From: Alcanivoracaceae bacterium
GTDB lineage: Bacteria; Pseudomonadota; Gammaproteobacteria; Xanthomonadales; Marinicellaceae
Reading direction: 5' to 3'
DNA length: 64,000 nt
Assembly: GCA_016744455.1 (NCBI GenBank)
Contig: JADGEI010000007.1
Location: forward strand, 62,001-126,000
The translations under genes were made by a program, and so were the position numbers. Below, piece after piece: positions 51,732-61,621 of the stretch (its first letter is position 1; each line of letters starts with the position of its first letter). The notes below the pieces were generated by a model. It saw nothing but the letters and a program-made list of their open reading frames with translations, was not told the DNA's origin and made no database searches.

Positions 51732-52932
51732 AAATGCGTTGAACACGATTCATGCCCTGCCAATAGCACAAGTCAGCTGGATGTTTGATATTCCATAAGA
51801 CTAAATTTGCTTTTTTGCCAAACTCAATGCTACCAACATCATCTTCAATCCCTAATGCCATGGCAGCATTGATGGTGACACCCTTGAGTACTTCCTCTGG
51901 TGTTAAGGAAAACTCTACACAGGCTTTATTCATCGTCGTTAATAAAGAGCTACTTGGTGCTGTTCCAGGATTACAATCAGTAGAAATTGCCATAGGAATT
52001 TGCCGTTTTCTAAAGGCATCAATGGGAGGCAACTTAGTTTCTTTAAGAATATAAAAAGCATAAGGCAGTAATACAGCAACCGTGCCAGATTCTTGCATGG
52101 CATTGGCACTTTTAATACTAGTATATTCAACATGATCAGCGGATAAGCCGGCGTATTCTGCCACCAGAGCAGCACCATTTAAATCACTCAATTGATCAGC
52201 ATGTAATTTGACAGGTAACCCCCAACGCACAGCGGCGTCAAATACACGTTTGGTTTGGTCATAACTAAAGCCGATACCTTCACAGAATGCATCGACACAA
52301 TCTGCCATCTTTAACTCTGCAATTTTAGGTATGATTTCTGAGCAAACCACATCCACATAACCATCGGCATTGTCTTTGTATTCAGGCGGTACGGCATGAG
52401 CAGCTAGTAGTGTGAGTTTGATTTGAATATTATGTTCTTCGCCTAATTTTTTTGCGACGTGCAACATTTTTAATTCTGTTGCTAGATCCAAGCCGTACCC
52501 CGATTTAATTTCTACAGTGGTGACACCTTCACTAACCAATGCTAAAAATCGTGGCAAAGATTGCTGGTACAACTCCTCAAAACTGGCCTCACGAGTAGCT
52601 CTTACAGTGGATAATATGCCACCACCTTTACGAGCAATTTCCTCATAAGCCACACCATTTAAGCGTTGCTCAAATTCATCAGCTCTATTTCCAGCAAAAA
52701 CCAAATGAGTATGACAATCAATTAAACCGGGAGTAACTAAACAGCCTTGGGCATCTACAACCTCTTTTGCTAAAGTTTCAATGCTATTTTTTATACCTGT
52801 CGTGGTTCCCAACCATTCAATTCGGCCATTTAAAATGCCAACTGCGCCATCAGTTAACATTCCATAAGTACGTGAACCATCTGCCATGGTTGCTAAATTG
52901 GCATTAATAATCAGTGTATCCCACTTAAACAT
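51721..52932 (-). CDS. hutI: Imidazolonepropionase
   Basis: LVTPGLIDCHTHLVFAGNRADEFEQRLNGVAYEEIARKGGGI, STDCNPGTAPSSSL. Confidence 0.95.
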   Translation of the reverse strand: MFKWDTLIINANLATMADGSRTYGMLTDGAVGILNGRIEWLGTTTGIKNSIETLAKEVVDAQGCLVTPGLIDCHTHLVFAGNRADEFEQRLNGVAYEEIARKGGGILSTVRATREASFEELYQQSLPRFLALVSEGVTTVEIKSGYGLDLATELKMLHVAKKLGEEHNIQIKLTLLAAHAVPPEYKDNADGYVDVVCSEIIPKIAELKMADCVDAFCEGIGFSYDQTKRVFDAAVRWGLPVKLHADQLSDLNGAALVAEYAGLSADHVEYTSIKSANAMQESGTVAVLLPYAFYILKETKLPPIDAFRKRQIPMAISTDCNPGTAPSSSLLTTMNKACVEFSLTPEEVLKGVTINAAMALGIEDDVGSIEFGKKANLVLWNIKHPADLCYWQGMNRVQRIFIG

Positions 52933-52956
52933 ATGTCAAATCAGTCAATTTAAAAA

Positions 52957-53097
52957 CTAATTATACGAAAAGAGGGTTAAGCTTGCACCTGAATTTTGTA
53001 ATCTAGTGTTTGCAATATCAGTTTTGGCACAATTAGCTTTGAGTAAACAAAATATTTGGTTTCTTTCTTCTTGGGTAAGGTATGTATAATGATTCAT
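52957..53097 (-). pseudogene. IS30-family transposase N-terminal relic
   Basis: Manual translation MNHYTYLTQEERNQIFCLLKANCAKTDIA..., matching the IS30-type N-terminus (x-T-x-L-T-x-x-E-R-x-x-I), then divergence and a stop. Confidence 0.65.
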
Positions 53098-53288
53098 TTG
53101 CAATCTCATTTTTCAAGAGTTCGTTTATATTTTTACTCATTGCCCAACCCTAACATCACGGTATCTATTAAGTATAGCTGAAATTATTAAATAATTCCCT
53201 ACTTGCCTCTAATTTGAAAATAAAGTATAAATTAACTTTGTAAAATACATGAATAGATTTATCTTTAAATGTGATTAAATGGCAATAA

Positions 53289-53305
53289 TTGACAATTAAT
53301 GTCAA
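53289..53305. promoter_or_regulatory. Perfect palindrome TTGACA-ATTAA-TGTCAA upstream of rloA-like gene
   Basis: 6-bp perfect arms, 5-nt centre, about 90 bp before the start codon. Confidence 0.4.
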
Positions 53306-53395
53306 ATATAGCTTTTTATTTAGCTAGCGAACTTATTTTATTGATTTTCAAATATTCTGGAGTAATATTAATTTAAGAAAAGAGGATATATAATC

Positions 53396-54670
53396 ATGCT
53401 AATTGAATTTACTGTAAAAAATTACCGTTCAATTAAAGAAGAACAAACATTAAGTCTTGTTAAGAATAAAGACGAGAAACGAAATGGTTTTGCTCCAGAC
53501 ATTCCACAAAGTATCGCATTGACAAGTAGCGCTGTTATTTATGGTGCAAATGCTGCTGGCAAGTCAAACCTAATAGATGCTTTGGCTTTTATGGATAACA
53601 TGGTTCGCAAGTCTGCAACCTCAAAACAGCAAGGTGATAAAATTCAAGTCACACCTTTTTTATTTGATGCTAAAACCACACAAGAATCATCTGAATTTGA
53701 GCTTGTATTTATTTCTGAAGGTGTTAAATTTCAATACGGATTTTCTTTAGACAAAGAAAAAGTACTTGAAGAATGGTTAATTGCCTATCCTAAAGGAAGA
53801 CCTCAAGAGTGGTTTTCACGTATTTATAATGCAAAAAATAACAAAAGTGAATATAAATTTGGCAATCATTTATCTGGTCAAAAACAGGTATGGAAAAATG
53901 CAACACGAAATAATGCTCTATTTTTATCAACAGCTATTCAATTAAATAGTGAACAGCTTCAACCTATTTTTAATTGGTTTCAATCTAAATTCTTGATCAT
54001 TAATAGCTCTGAAATAAGTCCAAATTTCACACTAGAGCATTGCGATACAAACAATCATAAAGAGTTGATTCTTCAATTTTTGCAATCTGTCAATATTGAG
54101 ATTCATAATATTGAAATTAAGAAAGAACAATTTGATCCTTCACACCTGCCAAGAGATATGCCAACTTCTGTTAAAGAAATTTATATTAATAAGCTAACTG
54201 GTAAGGAGGTTATTAAAGAGGTTAAATCAATCCATAAAACGCAAAATGGAGACTTAGTTTCTTTAGATTTGGAGGAAGAGTCTGAAGGCACACAAAAGTT
54301 TTTTTCATTATCCGGACTATGGCTTGAAGCTTTGAGGAAAGGTTATGTAATTGTTATTGATGAATTGCACAATAGTTTGCATCCTAAACTAGTCAAACAT
54401 TTGGTTGAGTTATTTCACAATGTAAAAACCAATCCAAATAATGCGCAATTAATTTTTACAACCCATGATACCTCAATTTTGAATCAATATGTCTTTACCC
54501 GTGATCAAATTTGGTTTTGTGAAAAAGATGAATCGCAAGCAACTATAGTGTATCCATTAACAGATTTTAGTCCAAGAAAAGGGCGAGATAACCTTGAGCA
54601 AAGATATATGTCCGGTCGATATGGTGGTATCCCGTTTATTAAGGAGTTTGAACTAATCAAGGAAGCATAA
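53396..54670 (+). CDS. RloA/AbiLi-like AAA ATPase
   Basis: FTVKNYRSIKEEQTLSLV, Walker A YGANAAGKSNLIDAL, ESEGTQKFFSL, Walker B VIVIDELHNSLHP, FTTHDTSIL. Confidence 0.85.
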   Translation: MLIEFTVKNYRSIKEEQTLSLVKNKDEKRNGFAPDIPQSIALTSSAVIYGANAAGKSNLIDALAFMDNMVRKSATSKQQGDKIQVTPFLFDAKTTQESSEFELVFISEGVKFQYGFSLDKEKVLEEWLIAYPKGRPQEWFSRIYNAKNNKSEYKFGNHLSGQKQVWKNATRNNALFLSTAIQLNSEQLQPIFNWFQSKFLIINSSEISPNFTLEHCDTNNHKELILQFLQSVNIEIHNIEIKKEQFDPSHLPRDMPTSVKEIYINKLTGKEVIKEVKSIHKTQNGDLVSLDLEEESEGTQKFFSLSGLWLEALRKGYVIVIDELHNSLHPKLVKHLVELFHNVKTNPNNAQLIFTTHDTSILNQYVFTRDQIWFCEKDESQATIVYPLTDFSPRKGRDNLEQRYMSGRYGGIPFIKEFELIKEA

Positions 54671-54672
54671 CT

Positions 54673-55317
54673 ATGGGAAGCGATAATTTATTTCATAAAA
54701 GAAAAACAAGGAGCAACCAAAGGAAAAAATCGTCTCGCAAAGAATACGATAAAGTTTTGATTGTTTGTGAAGATTCAAAATCTGCACCCAATTATTTTGT
54801 TGGGCTAATAAGCCATTATAAAATAAGCAGTGCAAATGTTACCGTCGATGGTAGTTGTGAGTCAAGCCCGAAATGTGTTTTTGAATACGCCGAAAAACTA
54901 TTTAATGATGAAAAGGGAAAAGGAGATTCATACGATAGAGTTTATTGTGTAATTGATAAAGATTCACATGAAACTTACGATGAAACAATTTTAAAAATTA
55001 AAAGTAAAAAATATTTTTATTTAGCTAGCGCTATACCATGCTTTGAGTACTGGATATTATTACATTTTAAATATACAACCAGTCCTTATTCAAAAAAAGG
55101 CAATTCAAGCATTGGTAATGAAGTATTAAAAGAGCTAAAACAATATATGCCAAATTACGAAAAAGGCGATAAGAATATTTTTCTAGCTACATTAAAAAAT
55201 TTGGACTTTGCTATTAATAATGCAAGTCATTCATTAAAGCAATTAGAACAAACTGGAACTGACAATCCTTCGACCAATGTTCATGAGCTTGTTGAATATT
55301 TACGCAATATTAAATAA
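54673..55317 (+). CDS. RloB/AbiLii-like protein
   Basis: KVLIVCEDSKSAPNYFVGL, YDRVYCVIDKDSH, ASAIPCFEYWILLHF; 2-nt spacing after the rloA-like gene. Confidence 0.85.
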   Translation: MGSDNLFHKRKTRSNQRKKSSRKEYDKVLIVCEDSKSAPNYFVGLISHYKISSANVTVDGSCESSPKCVFEYAEKLFNDEKGKGDSYDRVYCVIDKDSHETYDETILKIKSKKYFYLASAIPCFEYWILLHFKYTTSPYSKKGNSSIGNEVLKELKQYMPNYEKGDKNIFLATLKNLDFAINNASHSLKQLEQTGTDNPSTNVHELVEYLRNIK

Positions 55318-55437
55318 GCAAGCAGGTTGAATTTCTAAATGTGAAGCTTTCGAAAGGCTTTAGTCAATAGCTTAAGGAGTCCTAGTGCAACCTTCAATAT
55401 TATCTAGTTATTTTCTTAAATAACCATTAATCAAAGT

Positions 55438-55830
55438 TTAATAAGGAATTTTCTGTTCTGAAGCAGGTTTTTTTAAATAGAGAATAATATCATTATCAAA
55501 TCTCTTGGGTTCAATTTTGAAGTGCAACATTCCAGTCTCTAGATTTTCTTCAAGCGGAGTTAGAAACCCTAACTTTTTTCTAGGACGATTTTTTAAGTTG
55601 TCTCTAACTACCTGGACTTCATCATCAGTAAGTTGATCAAACCTCGTCGATTTAGGAAAAAAATGCCGGATTAAACTATTGGTATTTTCATTTGTACGCG
55701 TTCCCAAGAATAATTTGGTTTGGCGAAATAAACTTGTATTCCAATTGTTTGGGTAATATTTTCATGTTTGGCAAACTCGAGACCATTGTCTAGAGTCAGA
55801 GAAATATACAGGGGAATATACAGAAATACT
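55438..55830 (-). pseudogene. IS30-family transposase C-terminal relic, frameshifted
   Basis: LTLDNGLEFAKHENITQTIGIQVYFAKPNYSWER, one-base frameshift, then GTRTNENTNSLIRHFFPKSTRFDQLTDDEVQVVRDNLKNRPRKKLGFLTP. Confidence 0.85.
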
Positions 55831-55832
55831 CA

Positions 55833-55925
55833 TTATATTATGCCACCATATAGAAAGGCTCGTCGCATACAGTGAGTGACAATGTGATAGTCGGGCGTGG
55901 TTCAATAGGTATGAGTTGTTTTACT
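55833..55925 (-). pseudogene. RAYT/IS200-like (REP-associated) transposase N-terminal relic
   Basis: Two frames join to KQLIPIE|TTPDYHIVTHCMRRAFLYGG, resembling the RAYT start ...KQLISL..TPYYHxVSRCVRRAFLCG. Confidence 0.5.
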
Positions 55926-55964
55926 ACAGGCGTCCTGCCTACCGCCACTTCGTGGTCAGTCTAC
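55924..55964 (-). repeat. REP-like palindromes flanked by GTAG
   Basis: Minus strand GTAGACTGACCACGAAGTGGCGGTAGGCAGGACGCCTGTAG: CCAC/GTGG and AGGC/GCCT hairpins each bordered by GTAG. Confidence 0.45.
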
Positions 55965-56503
55965 GAGTGTTCAATTTGTACCTAACAATTTAGTCTTGGT
56001 AAAGTCATGATTGTCTTCTTGTTAAGCTGCTATTATACAAAATTCATGCCAAATAATATGAAGGGGAACTACTTTGTGTCTTGTATGATGTTTCCTATGG
56101 GTGTATATCCAGTGTATTGGCGGCACTCTTGTAACTATTCTTGTTATGAGTTTTTGAGGCTATGCCTAAGATACTGTTCGCAATTGTGGATGTTAAAGTA
56201 AGGGATAAGTGTTAGTCTGACCCACAGATTTTTTTTAATCTAAGAGTATATTGCAACATTTCTTTCCCTTTATTCAATTGTCATTGAATAGTGTAATCTA
56301 AACAAAAATATTTTTCTTAATTACACAATTCTTACATGGCTGCGCATTCGAAGTTGTTTTTCCAGGAGAATTCGTTACTAAGTGTTTTTATATAGAAGAA
56401 CTATGTTCTATAAAAACTATCATAACGATAAAAATATACTGTTTTACATAACGTTAGATGTCCTTATAATAGAAGCCTAATTACATTATAACAGGTAAAT
56501 ATT

Positions 56504-57151
56504 ATGAACAATGAAAACACAGTAGCTGCATTCCCGCAGTTAAATGCGCAAGCTCCACACTTTAAAGCAGAAACAACACATGGTCCAAAATCGCTTAATG
56601 ATTATAAAGGAAAATGGTTGGTTTTATTTTCTCACCCAGCAGATTTTACACCAGTTTGTACTACAGAATTTATTGCCTTTGCCAAAAGACATGGTGATTT
56701 TTCGGAGCTAAATACGGAACTATTGGGTTTGTCTATCGATAGTGTCTTTTCTCACATGGCATGGGTGGACAATATTAAGAAAAACTTTGATATTGATATT
56801 CCTTTCCCTATAATTGAAGACTTGAGTATGACTGTTGCTAAGTCATATGGCATGATACACCCAGGAGCTGCAGATACTTCGGCTGTCCGTGCGACCTTTA
56901 TTATTGATGACAAAGGTATCTTACGTGCAATGATTTATTATCCTATGAGTAATGGCCGAAGCATTGATGAAATTTTACGTTTAGTAAAAGGTTTACAAAC
57001 ATCAGATAAGCATGGTGTTGCAACACCTGAAAATTGGCAGCCGGGAGATAAGGTCATAGTGCCACCACCTAAAACAGTAGCTGATGCACAAAAACGTGTT
57101 GATGAAGGTTATGAGTGTACGGATTGGTATTTCTGCAAAAAGAATCTTTAA
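56504..57151 (+). CDS. AhpC/TSA peroxiredoxin (Prx6-like)
   Basis: HPADFTPVCTTEF, DSVFSHMAW, VRATFIIDDKGILRAMIYYP. Confidence 0.92.
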   Translation: MNNENTVAAFPQLNAQAPHFKAETTHGPKSLNDYKGKWLVLFSHPADFTPVCTTEFIAFAKRHGDFSELNTELLGLSIDSVFSHMAWVDNIKKNFDIDIPFPIIEDLSMTVAKSYGMIHPGAADTSAVRATFIIDDKGILRAMIYYPMSNGRSIDEILRLVKGLQTSDKHGVATPENWQPGDKVIVPPPKTVADAQKRVDEGYECTDWYFCKKNL

Positions 57152-57388
57152 TCCAATAGTGATTTAATCGTGCCTGTCTTTGCTCTTTTTACATACTTTT
57201 TAACTTAGTTAATGCATTGTTTAAATGCATTGATGGGCGCTTTTCTATGTTTTGTATTTCTAAGGTTATGCAAAAGCCTCTAATAATTTAATCAGCAAGG
57301 CCAAACACCATAACTTTAATGGAATTTCTGTTGCGGTGTTTGGGCATTTTCAGGCTAGACTGTTCTAAATAGTCATACAAGCACTCTA

Positions 57389-58600
57389 TTATAATGAATC
57401 TAATTGATAGGTTATTTTCACTCCTGAAAAGATCAATTCTGTGCCAGGTATTCCTGGTTTAGGAATTGTAATAAAAGCATAAAAAATGCTGGTAGAAAAA
57501 TAATTCTCATTAAGTAAACCTGAAGAAATGACAATTCCCCCAGGCGTAGATAACGACCCAGTACTAATTGTACTTAGCGTATTGGAAGTATTGTTTGCGG
57601 TAAAACTAGTGCGTTTTATCCTTGCTGTTACTTGATTTGTTGGATCATCATCAAATGCAAGCAGTTCAAATTTAGTTATTATGGCACCATGTGGAATAAT
57701 AATGGGAGCATACAGTGAAACCGCCTGATTGAGGGGCTCAGTATTTGATAAACCAGCTGTTGTTCCTGAAGAATTTATTTCATATTGGAAGGAAGATTTT
57801 TCAGGGGTAAATGCCTGATACCCTAATGTTAAAAATTTAGTCTGAAGAGTTCTTTCAATTGTTCCATCCAAGTTAACTTTTAAAATTGGGGTATTTAAAA
57901 TACTTCTTATCTCTAGAGGGGCTGAAGGTGTGAAGTTGTTGCCAGTACTGATACCGACATTACCATCATAGAGTATACCATTTGTAGTCTCTGTCCAGGG
58001 AGTGGCATTACTTGACAGTGTTGCAGACTCCCATTCTCCAGATGTGCTATTGTATTGAATAACATCTCCTTCACTGGCTCCATTTGGAGAAAATTTCTCA
58101 AAGCCAATAGAGCTGTTTGCAATTTTGCTGTTACTAATGGTTAAATTTGCCAAATCCATTCCAAGTAAAGATCCATCTTCAACAGATCCAGAGTTTATTC
58201 CATCATCAGCTATAAAGTTTGCCTGAATTGCATAGGGTGAAGTATTGATTGCTATTCTCGGTGTAAGCCTGAAATATCCTGGAACTCCATTAGGTTTTTC
58301 AATTAAGACTTCTAGCCATAAATCTTGACCGTTAAAAGCAACATCTCCAAAATCTAATTCTGTATATAATAATCCATTCTCAATAACAAGTGTTTGGAAT
58401 ATTTCAGATAACTCAGTACTCGATATATTGTCTGGGTTATCAAATAATTTAAACCATACATCAAATGTATCATTAGCAGGAGAGCCTTCAAAAGTCACCT
58501 GTCCTTGATAATTAAATTTTGTTGTGGCTGCATCTGTATTATTCAAGAATAATACAGTAAACAACAAACCACTTACTAATTTTAAACTATAAAATTTCAT
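57389..58600 (-). CDS. Secreted protein of unknown function
   Basis: Signal peptide (MKFYSLKLVSGLLFTVLFLNNTDAA); FNYQGQVTFEGSPANDTFDVWFKLFDNP, RLTPRIAINTSPYAIQA. Confidence 0.6.
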   Translation of the reverse strand: MKFYSLKLVSGLLFTVLFLNNTDAATTKFNYQGQVTFEGSPANDTFDVWFKLFDNPDNISSTELSEIFQTLVIENGLLYTELDFGDVAFNGQDLWLEVLIEKPNGVPGYFRLTPRIAINTSPYAIQANFIADDGINSGSVEDGSLLGMDLANLTISNSKIANSSIGFEKFSPNGASEGDVIQYNSTSGEWESATLSSNATPWTETTNGILYDGNVGISTGNNFTPSAPLEIRSILNTPILKVNLDGTIERTLQTKFLTLGYQAFTPEKSSFQYEINSSGTTAGLSNTEPLNQAVSLYAPIIIPHGAIITKFELLAFDDDPTNQVTARIKRTSFTANNTSNTLSTISTGSLSTPGGIVISSGLLNENYFSTSIFYAFITIPKPGIPGTELIFSGVKITYQLDSL

Positions 58601-58609
58601 TTTTTTCTC

Positions 58610-58906
58610 CTATTCGAAACTATTTAAAAATATTAATTCAGCTACTGGGCTAGGTTTTAATAAACCCGAATGAATGACAAATCCAGATACTACATCTGAT
58701 GATTTCCCAACAATTGTTTCATTAATTGCATTAATGGCACTAAAAGAACCGTTTGGATTGGCCGATAGAGAAGGTTTATAACCAATGGAAGTTCTATTGT
58801 TTTTTATTTCTCCAAACGGTGATGCCCCTTTATTGGTTATTGTCTTAGCAAAAACATTTCCAATTATTATTAATCCCATTAAACATACTATTATTTTCAT
58901 GTTCAT
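58610..58906 (-). CDS. Small secreted protein with LIFLNSFE tail
   Basis: Signal peptide (MNMKIIVCLMGLIIIGNVFA); C-terminus AELIFLNSFE; 9 bp upstream of the next gene. Confidence 0.65.
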   Translation of the reverse strand: MNMKIIVCLMGLIIIGNVFAKTITNKGASPFGEIKNNRTSIGYKPSLSANPNGSFSAINAINETIVGKSSDVVSGFVIHSGLLKPSPVAELIFLNSFE

Positions 58907-59042
58907 TTAAATCTCAACAAAATCAAGTTGATCAAATTATAGGCTTTGAATACACGATTTTCCTATGGAAAATACTTGACAAAATCTGACAAAACATGAA
59001 AACAGCACTAAAAATACTGCAATTTGCTCTATAATATAAAAC

Positions 59043-61376
59043 ATGGGACAAAGATATGATTTTTTAGACTTCAGTGTCGATACTCAAAACCACCAATTAT
59101 CACAAGCGGGTAATCGCCTTGATATTACTTCAACAGCATACAAACTTTTGACGTATTTTATTGATAATCCTGGCGTGACTATTTCACGGCAAAAAATAAC
59201 CAACCATGTTTGGTCAAATCGAATCGTTTCAGAAACGTCGCTGGATAAACTCATTCAAAGACTAAGGAAAATATTAGGTGATACGGGACAACATAAAAAC
59301 ATCATATCAACTGTGCATGGAGAAGGATTTGTCTTTCTCCCAAAAGTCAATATCGATGAGATTCATGATAAATATATTCGAGATAAAAAAAATAATAAAA
59401 AATTTAGATTCAGCACTTATGTGTTACTTCCTATCATTCTATTGGTTTATTATGCCAGCACCGATAAAACTAACACCGATGAAATCCCGATTATATCGAA
59501 AGCAGATGCTAGCCCGATGATCTTGGCATTAATTCCTAACATCACAGCTTTATCTGATAAAAATCAGACATGGATGATCCAAGGAGGTATGTACTATTTT
59601 AAAGAAAAATTTAACGATTCTTTAAATATAGAACTTAAAAATATTAACCTAACAAAACTAGCTGATGTTAGCCCTCAAAGGTATGCCATAGATTTAACAA
59701 ATAAAAATCAAATAGATTCCTCAATCATTGTTAGTGTAGAAGAAAAAGATCAGCAGTTTGTTTCTGAAGTAATTATCCGAAATAATGATGGCATATTGGC
59801 ACAACAGTCTTTTACCTCAGCAACTATCAAATCACTATTTGATAGTATCAGTAATTGGTCACATGAAAAATTAAGAATTACATCAGTAGCAAATGTAAAT
59901 ACTAAGACCAGTACCATGAGTAAAAATCGTTTTGCAGTAGAAAACTACATTCGTGGTATGTCTGCTCAACTGTCAGGAGATGCAGCAAAAGCCATCAACT
60001 ACTTTGAACTAGCTACCCATGAAGATCAGGACTTTTGGTTAGCTTGGTATGAGTTATCTCTAGCCTATAGACACCAAGGAAATTATCAAAAATCATTATC
60101 AATCATTAAAGTGCTTGAAAATTCTTATCTATCAGATAAAAACCAATTGATGATAAAAAATGCTGAAGCATTAAATTATTATTATATGGGTAATTACAAC
60201 AAAGGTATCGAGATAATAAATCAGAGCATAAATATAGCAAGTAAAAACAATAATTCAAAAGATCTTGCAGCGTCGTTAATAAACAAGTCTTTATTTGCCC
60301 GAAACCTTGGAAACCAAAAGTTGGCTTTAGCTAGCATAAACCAATCAATCCAAGTGATACTAACATTAAAAGGAGATAATTATTCTAAACTTGGTTCTGC
60401 CTATAATGCTTTGGCTGGTATTGAGATTAATTTATATGATTACGAATCAGCACAAAAACATGTATTACAGGCAATAGAAAATTTTAATAAATCTGGTGAC
60501 AAAAGGTACAAGGCGATTGCTCAATCCAGACTTTCTGAGATTTACTATGCCAAGGGTGAGTGGAAAAAAGGAGAAAAATTAACAGTCGAGGCATTGGCTA
60601 TACAAAAAGAGTTAGATAATACTCTTGGGCAAACCACCAGTTATATGCGTCTTATCGATTATGATATATTAATTGGTGATTTCTCTATTGCAAATGATCA
60701 CCTAAAAATTCTTAGTGAGCTTATGGACAGTATTAGTAGTAAATACCAAAATGACAGTTATTTAATTACTAAAATCAAGATCTTGTTATTGACCAAACAA
60801 TTAGAGAGTGCACTGATATCATTAAATAAACTTAAAAATACCATGGTAGATGATAAGCGACGACTAAGCTATCATATACTTATGTTAACGTACTATAAAC
60901 TAAAAAATAATAATGCCATTTGGAAAAGCTTCGCAGAGAAATTCTTAACTGAAAACAAAAGTAACCCTAACTTTTTAAATCAACCTATGTTTTTATTACT
61001 TCAAGCACAATTGGCTAATATGAATAGCAACCAGGGGCTGGCTATGTCTTTGTATTTGCAAGCCCAAGAATTAGCCATTCAACAACATAACACGATAACA
61101 CTGGCAAAAGTAGTTAATGCCCACATGAGTTATTTACTTAAGGAAAATAAAATAGACCAAGCCTATCAAAAATTGTTAGTCGCTGATCAGTACAACTTCC
61201 CCATTTATCCCTATTTAAAAATAAAAGCCCAAGTATTGTTTAGCCAAGGAAAAATATTTAAATCAACTGCCTTATTAGAAGAATTAAAGTCTAATTCTGG
61301 CGGCCATTGGAACATTGATGACCAACTACTTTTAGAAAGTTTTAGAACTCAGCTAAATACAGCAAGTGATCAATAG
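59043..61376 (+). CDS. CadC-like winged-helix regulator with TM and TPR domain
   Basis: wHTH (LLTYFIDNPGVTISRQKITNHVWSNRIVSETSLDKLIQRLRKILGD...ISTVHGEGFVFL), TM (YVLLPIILLVYYAS), TPR repeats. Confidence 0.88.
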   Translation: MGQRYDFLDFSVDTQNHQLSQAGNRLDITSTAYKLLTYFIDNPGVTISRQKITNHVWSNRIVSETSLDKLIQRLRKILGDTGQHKNIISTVHGEGFVFLPKVNIDEIHDKYIRDKKNNKKFRFSTYVLLPIILLVYYASTDKTNTDEIPIISKADASPMILALIPNITALSDKNQTWMIQGGMYYFKEKFNDSLNIELKNINLTKLADVSPQRYAIDLTNKNQIDSSIIVSVEEKDQQFVSEVIIRNNDGILAQQSFTSATIKSLFDSISNWSHEKLRITSVANVNTKTSTMSKNRFAVENYIRGMSAQLSGDAAKAINYFELATHEDQDFWLAWYELSLAYRHQGNYQKSLSIIKVLENSYLSDKNQLMIKNAEALNYYYMGNYNKGIEIINQSINIASKNNNSKDLAASLINKSLFARNLGNQKLALASINQSIQVILTLKGDNYSKLGSAYNALAGIEINLYDYESAQKHVLQAIENFNKSGDKRYKAIAQSRLSEIYYAKGEWKKGEKLTVEALAIQKELDNTLGQTTSYMRLIDYDILIGDFSIANDHLKILSELMDSISSKYQNDSYLITKIKILLLTKQLESALISLNKLKNTMVDDKRRLSYHILMLTYYKLKNNNAIWKSFAEKFLTENKSNPNFLNQPMFLLLQAQLANMNSNQGLAMSLYLQAQELAIQQHNTITLAKVVNAHMSYLLKENKIDQAYQKLLVADQYNFPIYPYLKIKAQVLFSQGKIFKSTALLEELKSNSGGHWNIDDQLLLESFRTQLNTASDQ

Positions 61377-61621
61377 TCAATGCAAGAGAATAAATTTGCA
61401 TTCTATCTTGCCCATGAATCATTAGGACATTGAGCTAGAAACCTTAATCAATGACTACCTTTTTAGATGGTCAATTGCCTGATGAAGCTCAATGATTAAT
61501 TTTATGGTGTTTATCATGTTTTCGATTAATTTCCTTGATTAAGCGTAGTTATTGAAAATTGATTGTAAAAACCCATGTAATGCTTTAAATTTGTTTTTAA
61601 TCATTACTTTGGTGCTATACT

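Noticed and set aside
53396-55317. Retron or PARIS interpretation of the ATPase + partner gene
   Set aside because: No reverse transcriptase or msr/msd-like element was seen, and the partner has RloB rather than DUF4435-type motifs.
56007-56201. 64-aa + strand ORF
   Set aside because: Cys/Tyr-rich, no RBS seen, lies in relic-rich intergenic DNA; likely spurious.
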